Source: Taiwanofungus camphoratus
Lineage: Eukaryota; Basidiomycota; Agaricomycetes; Polyporales; Taiwanofungaceae
NCBI GenBank assembly: GCA_003999685.1
Contig: CP021224.1
Span: forward strand, 1,426,001-1,490,000
Direction: 5' to 3'
DNA length: 64,000 nucleotides
Within the stretch, counting starts at the first letter, position 1. Every line of letters begins with the position of its first letter. Of this stretch, positions 59,711-64,000 are shown one piece after another. Below the pieces are notes generated by a model. The model did not search any database. It was not told the DNA's origin and was given only the letters and a program-made list of their open reading frames with translations. The translations under genes and the position numbers were made by a program.

Positions 59711-62663
59711 TGAAGTGGGATGCACTTTCAACGAGATGAGTCAAATCACCAACAACTCAGGGTATGTCGTCGGTGCGAGCCATAGCTAATACATCAAATC
59801 ATGACAACAGCAAAGTTACTGCCAATCAACTTGACTTTGAGAATCCCAAAGCACAAATCGCTCAAGTTGAACGAGAGCTTCACGGTGAGTTGGCGCATTC
59901 CGTCTTCTCTGATACACCGGAGTTCTTGGACACGCTATTCAACATCCTATCTCGTGTCGTTAACACGATCTATGAAAGAGCATGTTCTGTAAAGCCTTGT
60001 CGCCACTCCCGCAGGGGCAAGCATTGGACCGACATCCTCAAGACCGCTGACCACGAGGCTTTGTTGTATGAACCATTCGTCAACATTGCCAATTTCGTCA
60101 TGGATTGCTGTCGTGAACCAAAGCTTCCCATTGGTTTCTAATCCAACTCGCTCTCCGACGTTTCTTGATTCCAAAGCCACCGACACGAGACCTGATATCA
60201 TGGCCACTGTGAACTTCCCGAAGACCACGAGCAGTCTGAACTTTCGCAGTCGGAAGAGAAGAAAAGTAAACGATCCACGGCCTCCCTGGAATCGGATTCA
60301 CGTTCCGATGGATGTGAAACAGTCATCCACTCATGGACCAGTGCTCTTACAACTTCTCCAACATCAACGTCAAGTGCTTCATGAGTCAGTTGACCGACAC
60401 TTCATCTTTGGTCTAGCCCTGGCCCAGAAGAACTTGTACGTATACATTGCAGATCGGTCGGGTGTCTTAGGTGCTGAAGTGTTTGACATCCACCAAGTAA
60501 TGTTCCCTCACACATCCTCACTATTATGATCTGACACTGGTCATTTGATTCATTAGGAGCCAAAGAAACTAATACGTGTCATTGCCAGGATCTGCCTGCT
60601 CTCACCATCAAGACTAGGGTGGGACACTTCGCTGCGGGCTCTAGAAAAGTGCAATGTCTTTGCCTCACCTGAATTGCTTCAGTCTGAAGCAAAGTTGTCA
60701 TACAAGTTGATGTATGCAGAGTCACCAGCTCCATGCTATTGGACAATTGACACACCTAAACTGTGGGCTGACAATTCATGCAAAATGCATTCGAACATAT
60801 TTCAGAGGTTTGTGTTATGGAAGCCTATGAGTGTTGCATGTAGAGAAGTTATTTGTGGTCAAGCAACATGGATATAGAAAGCATGGCACGAGAAAGACAT
60901 GCATCTGTCAGAGGAAAATTGAGAAGTGACTAGCTTATTTTTTTATGTCGACATTGGAGTAATGATGTTTTTATTGTGAATTTAGGTTTACATCGTGAAG
61001 GACACTTGGCATTGATATGCTCTATAACACTTCAACCCCTACTGGGTATGATCTAGAGCAGCTGAAAGGCTATAGAACTAGTTGGTATGCAAGGAAAGTC
61101 AGCAGTAAAGAGTTTTCGATCTCAAATTGGTCGAGAGATGTCTTCTCAGGTCTTCGATGACCTACAATGTGTGTCATGGCTATTCGATGTAGCTTTGATG
61201 CGCTACAGTGATGTGCTTATACTAGGGAGAGGCTTAGACATGAGGACTTAGCTGAACGCAACCCTTTGACAGATGTCGAAGACAGACTTAAATGTAACCT
61301 TTTAAAATACTGTAGAAGGCGGATACTAAACGCAACTCTTTGAATGTAATCGCAGACAGAAGGACACGGTAGAACGCAGTAGAAGACAGACTAGAAGGTG
61401 CTCTTTTTGAGCTCTGCAAAATGGGGGAAAACTTCTCTGTTGTTTTGAGACTTCATACGTCACATTTATACTACTTTACTATAATGTAAGGCACATCAGG
61501 AGTGGCATAGTACGGGTGGCATTTTAACTACTTGTGTACTATGAACTACGGAGTAGCTCGTAGAGAGAGTGGCTACTGTACTGATGTCACTAGGAAGGCT
61601 GAGATAACGGAACGTATATAGACTAAGACGACATCTGTGGCCGTAGCATTATCGAGTGCATCGAGTGGTGCGTCAAAGCTGATCAAGTGATATTAGGGTG
61701 GCGTGACTGGTCACGTGCAAGGGCCTTTGAGTGGTGACTGTGTGTGGTGTATTGTGTGTAGAGAGAACAGTGTGCCAGAATGTCAGACCGGACTTGACAG
61801 AGTGGCTGTGATGTGATTTGAAGCTATCGAAGAGTCTCATGGTGGCTTTTTAGGCTGTATCGGACGCGTCAAGTGGTGTTAAAGTCATGACTAAGATCCT
61901 AGGGTTGAGTGAGGGCGCTCTGTGGGGCCTAGAAGGGCCTGGCGCCTATCAGCATGATGACAGGCATGACCTTGATGGTGCATTATACATGCAGATCAGA
62001 TATTGTGAAGGCATAGCCGAAATGTATTCTTATTGTGTGGTGATGGTGGACGGAGAGCAGGACACAACAGAGACCCTCATCCACTGCAAATTGCATACCA
62101 AGGGCAAGCCTCGAGTCATAGATGCCAAGCAAGGTGTCACCCAGAAGAAACCGGAAACCCCCAGAAAATCTCCCAGTGGAGAATGCTATGGTGTCACCCG
62201 GTATACAATGTTTCTAGATTATTTGCCTAAAGAGCTTCCTCCTGGAATCATGCTTCAGGATGTGCTACCTCACAGAAGAACACATTCCAGACTTGTAATG
62301 AAAACCTATGGGTGGCCTGTGAGATTTGCAAAGTCCGTTTTGGAGACTGTCAAAGTGTTTCGAGATGTCATCATAGGTGCAGATTTTACATGGTCTGCGA
62401 GTGTATGAAATGACTGAGATGTCAATGTATTATCAATACAGGACATCACAATTTGGTATAAAAGGGTGTACTTCATTGCGATATCAGTGTAGGGAATATT
62501 TTGATAACTGGTAGAAGCAAGTGTGGTCGCTGAGGCATCTTGATTGACTACAAGATTGCCATCCGGGAAGGACATATGCCACTTGCTGATGATGCTGTCA
62601 CAGTAAGTCTACTTCATGTTTATTATGGTAGTTGATCCTGATGTTCATTTTGCCTAGAGAACA
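59711..62663 (+). pseudogene. FunK1 kinase copy E, interrupted and cut short
   Basis: Sister of copy B. The N-half (59764-60530) is nearly identical to B, but is 5 bases shorter at about 60130 (PIGF where B has PIRWVSN), which shifts the frame, and the ATG equivalent to the B start is out of frame with it. The part from 60545 to 60900 keeps DTPKLWADNSCKMHSN, which B has lost. At 61013 a solo LTR interrupts the gene just after the coding text for KDTWH. The C-half resumes at 61956 and ends at about 62663 within the segment that follows the HRD region (there LHCDISVGNI, with Cys for Arg). The rest of the kinase is missing. From about 60600 on it is full of CpG to TpG/CpA changes. A dead gene. 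Confidence 0.85.
61013..61951. mobile_element. solo LTR of an LTR retrotransposon (fossil)
   Basis: A 939-bp insertion in copy E begins TGATA and ends TATCA, the TG...CA inverted ends of long terminal repeats. It is flanked on both sides by GCAT (61009-61012 and 61952-61955), a 4-bp target duplication that occurs once at the empty site implied by copy B. No internal coding part follows, so it is a lone LTR left after recombination. The superfamily (Ty3 or Ty1 type) cannot be told from the LTR alone. It is younger than the duplication, since copy B lacks it. Confidence 0.7.
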
Positions 62664-64000
62664 CACATTGGGAAAAACCTCCTGGCCTGATTAGCATTAA
62701 GTAGAGCCTATTGTACTCTATTGGTTCACTACTGCACTATATGCTGGCTACTACAAGACTACTTTGGGCCTCACAATGCTAATCCCCCTATGAGGCTGCT
62801 ATTTTGCACTGAGCTTGAGTATACACAACTATTTCAATGTACCTACTAGTCTATTATATATAAAATGTGGTTCAGTGTGGAAAATAAGGACCTTTGGATA
62901 TTATGCATCCAAAATATTGCTGTTCAAACTAGAATAGGGTCATACATGCCTGTCAGTCTGTAAAGGGATTGAGGCAGAATAAAGGGCTCTTATCATTACT
63001 ACTTAATCAATTTTGTGGTGCAATGGGACTGAAGTTTGGGTACAAATGGCAGCTCCACTTTATGATCTGGATATCAATAATACTTGCGAGATGAACACTG
63101 TTGCAAATGCAGCGCAATACCTTATAGAGCCCATGTATTCAGTCATAACCTGTAAACACAGTAAACCACTTGATACAGATAAGGTGTGCTGGACATGACT
63201 GATTAGGAAATGTCTTGGACATGCTTCCGAGGGAACAAGAAGACATGTCGAACTTGACCAACATGATAACTGGGTGTTTTGCAGAATAGTATTAGCTATG
63301 ATTACATAGGAGTTACAATCAGAAACATACCTGCAACACCTACAGAGCTGGCACCACCCTTATTGACATGCACAGTGTCAAAGTGCCCAGAGACATCATG
63401 CTTCTGCTTATCCTTGCGTTGAGAGACTCATAGTGAGTTGGTGACAAGAGATGGAAACTGGGAGATGGTCAAAGCCGAGCCATATCAACTTTGATTGGAT
63501 CTGAAACCATTATTAGCCAATGAGGAGCAATAGAGGCACATGGCTCACTTATGTAAGTGGCTAGCACAGCAGCATTATACCAAGCATGTCTCTTTTCTGT
63601 CTTACCCTTGCTTGCATCTCCTCTTACATTCTGCCCATCATTCTCTTTTATTTCTTTTGAGTGCCGATAGCATCCAGTACATGGGAAGACACTAACCATG
63701 CTGACACACTGACCATCTGTGGGGTTGCATCATATAAGGTATGCATAATTGACTTGAATATGCATGTAGCCAGCTCACTGTGTGTACAATTTCTGTGGTG
63801 AGATCAAGAAGAGTCAACACTCGGCATGCTAGAAGGAAATCAATTGACTGCTGTAAGACTGCTACATTTAACCCATGTAACCTCCTGGTGCGTCACCACT
63901 GATTGACAGTGTTCCACCTATCCACAGCTTTTACAGTAGTCTGTCCAAACTCTGACATGGTTTGAATATCTAGGTTCTCTGTCTCAGATTGATAAGTTCA
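62664..64000. other. CpG-poor repeat-like DNA of unknown origin
   Basis: The last 1.3 kb is AT-rich and has only about nine CpG pairs, far below expectation. It is unrelated to the kinases. Short coding-like fragments occur mostly on the minus strand, for example around 63470-63700 and 63740-63950, in different frames, as in a much decayed mobile element running off the right edge. I cannot name the family. Confidence 0.4.

Larger units (their letters stand above)
57876..62663 (+). repeat. duplicated block, copy 2 (sister at 50043-54220)
   Basis: Second copy of the duplicated block. It lacks the 342-bp insert of copy 1 and gains an LTR of about 940 bp, and the length difference is explained by these two. 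Homology stops at about 62663, inside a kinase exon (GGAACACATCCATT in copy 1), where unrelated repeat-like DNA begins. Confidence 0.8.

Noticed and set aside
61887-62408. Open frame starting MTKILGLSEG and running into kinase sequence
   Set aside because: Its first part lies in the solo LTR and the rest is the interrupted copy E, so it is not a gene of its own.

Overview
The window reads as nuclear DNA of a basidiomycete fungus, most likely an Agaricomycete (mushroom-forming class). Nearly every gene is broken by many short introns of about 50-90 bp, genes are closely packed on both strands, the conserved proteins have fungal-type architectures (Shr3, Hsk3, Sur2, Any1, Bem3), and the right end holds an array of FunK1 fungal-type kinases, a family known to be expanded in Agaricomycetes. 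The call rests on gene content and intron style, not on a marker gene.

Layout. 1-4.2 kb: clathrin heavy chain (minus, running off the left edge). 4.5-5.6 kb: PQ-loop membrane protein like yeast Any1. 5.8-6.0 kb: a small inverted-repeat element. 6.2-9.5 kb: iron-sulfur type L-serine dehydratase with a mitochondrial-looking leader. 9.9-11.3 kb: SMYD-type SET protein. 12.2-17.5 kb: Bem3-like PX-PH-RhoGAP. 18.0-18.9 kb: Shr3 permease chaperone. 18.9-26.1 kb is gene-poor and holds only one recognisable gene, an Ecl1-family protein at 21.6-22.6 kb. 26.1-26.9 kb: spliceosomal SmB. 27.4-28.9 kb: coding-looking segments I cannot name. 29.6-34.7 kb: pyruvate carboxylase. 35.2-36.9 kb: GDP-mannose transporter. 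37.3-37.8 kb: a hAT-like miniature transposon. 38.2-49.8 kb is a dense housekeeping stretch: Hsk3, Sur2, Mak16, Fmp32-like, guanylate kinase, STK32-like kinase, Yea4-like UDP-GlcNAc transporter and an Sds3-like HDAC subunit.

50.0-64.0 kb is accessory. Five FunK1 kinase copies or pieces lie head to tail. Only one (56.6-59.4 kb) looks whole. A block of about 4.2 kb at 50.04-54.22 kb reappears at 57.88-62.66 kb, which implies a tandem duplication with a period near 7.8 kb whose two outer ends were cut inside kinase genes. The last copy carries a solo LTR of about 940 bp, and from about 60.6 kb rightwards the sequence shows CpG to TpG/CpA decay against its sister copy, ending in CpG-poor repeat-like DNA.

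Functionally the conserved genes serve membrane traffic and glycan/lipid supply (clathrin, Any1, Shr3, two nucleotide-sugar transporters, Sur2), central metabolism (pyruvate carboxylase, serine dehydratase, guanylate kinase), ribosome and spliceosome assembly (Mak16, SmB), chromatin and chromosome segregation (Sds3, SMYD, Hsk3) and polarity signalling (Bem3). They are neighbours, not an operon or evident cluster. Notable gene-structure details are three GC-AG introns, a start codon alone on its exon (SmB) and a 9-nt microexon (serine dehydratase). All exon joins were worked out by eye from splice signals and family knowledge.
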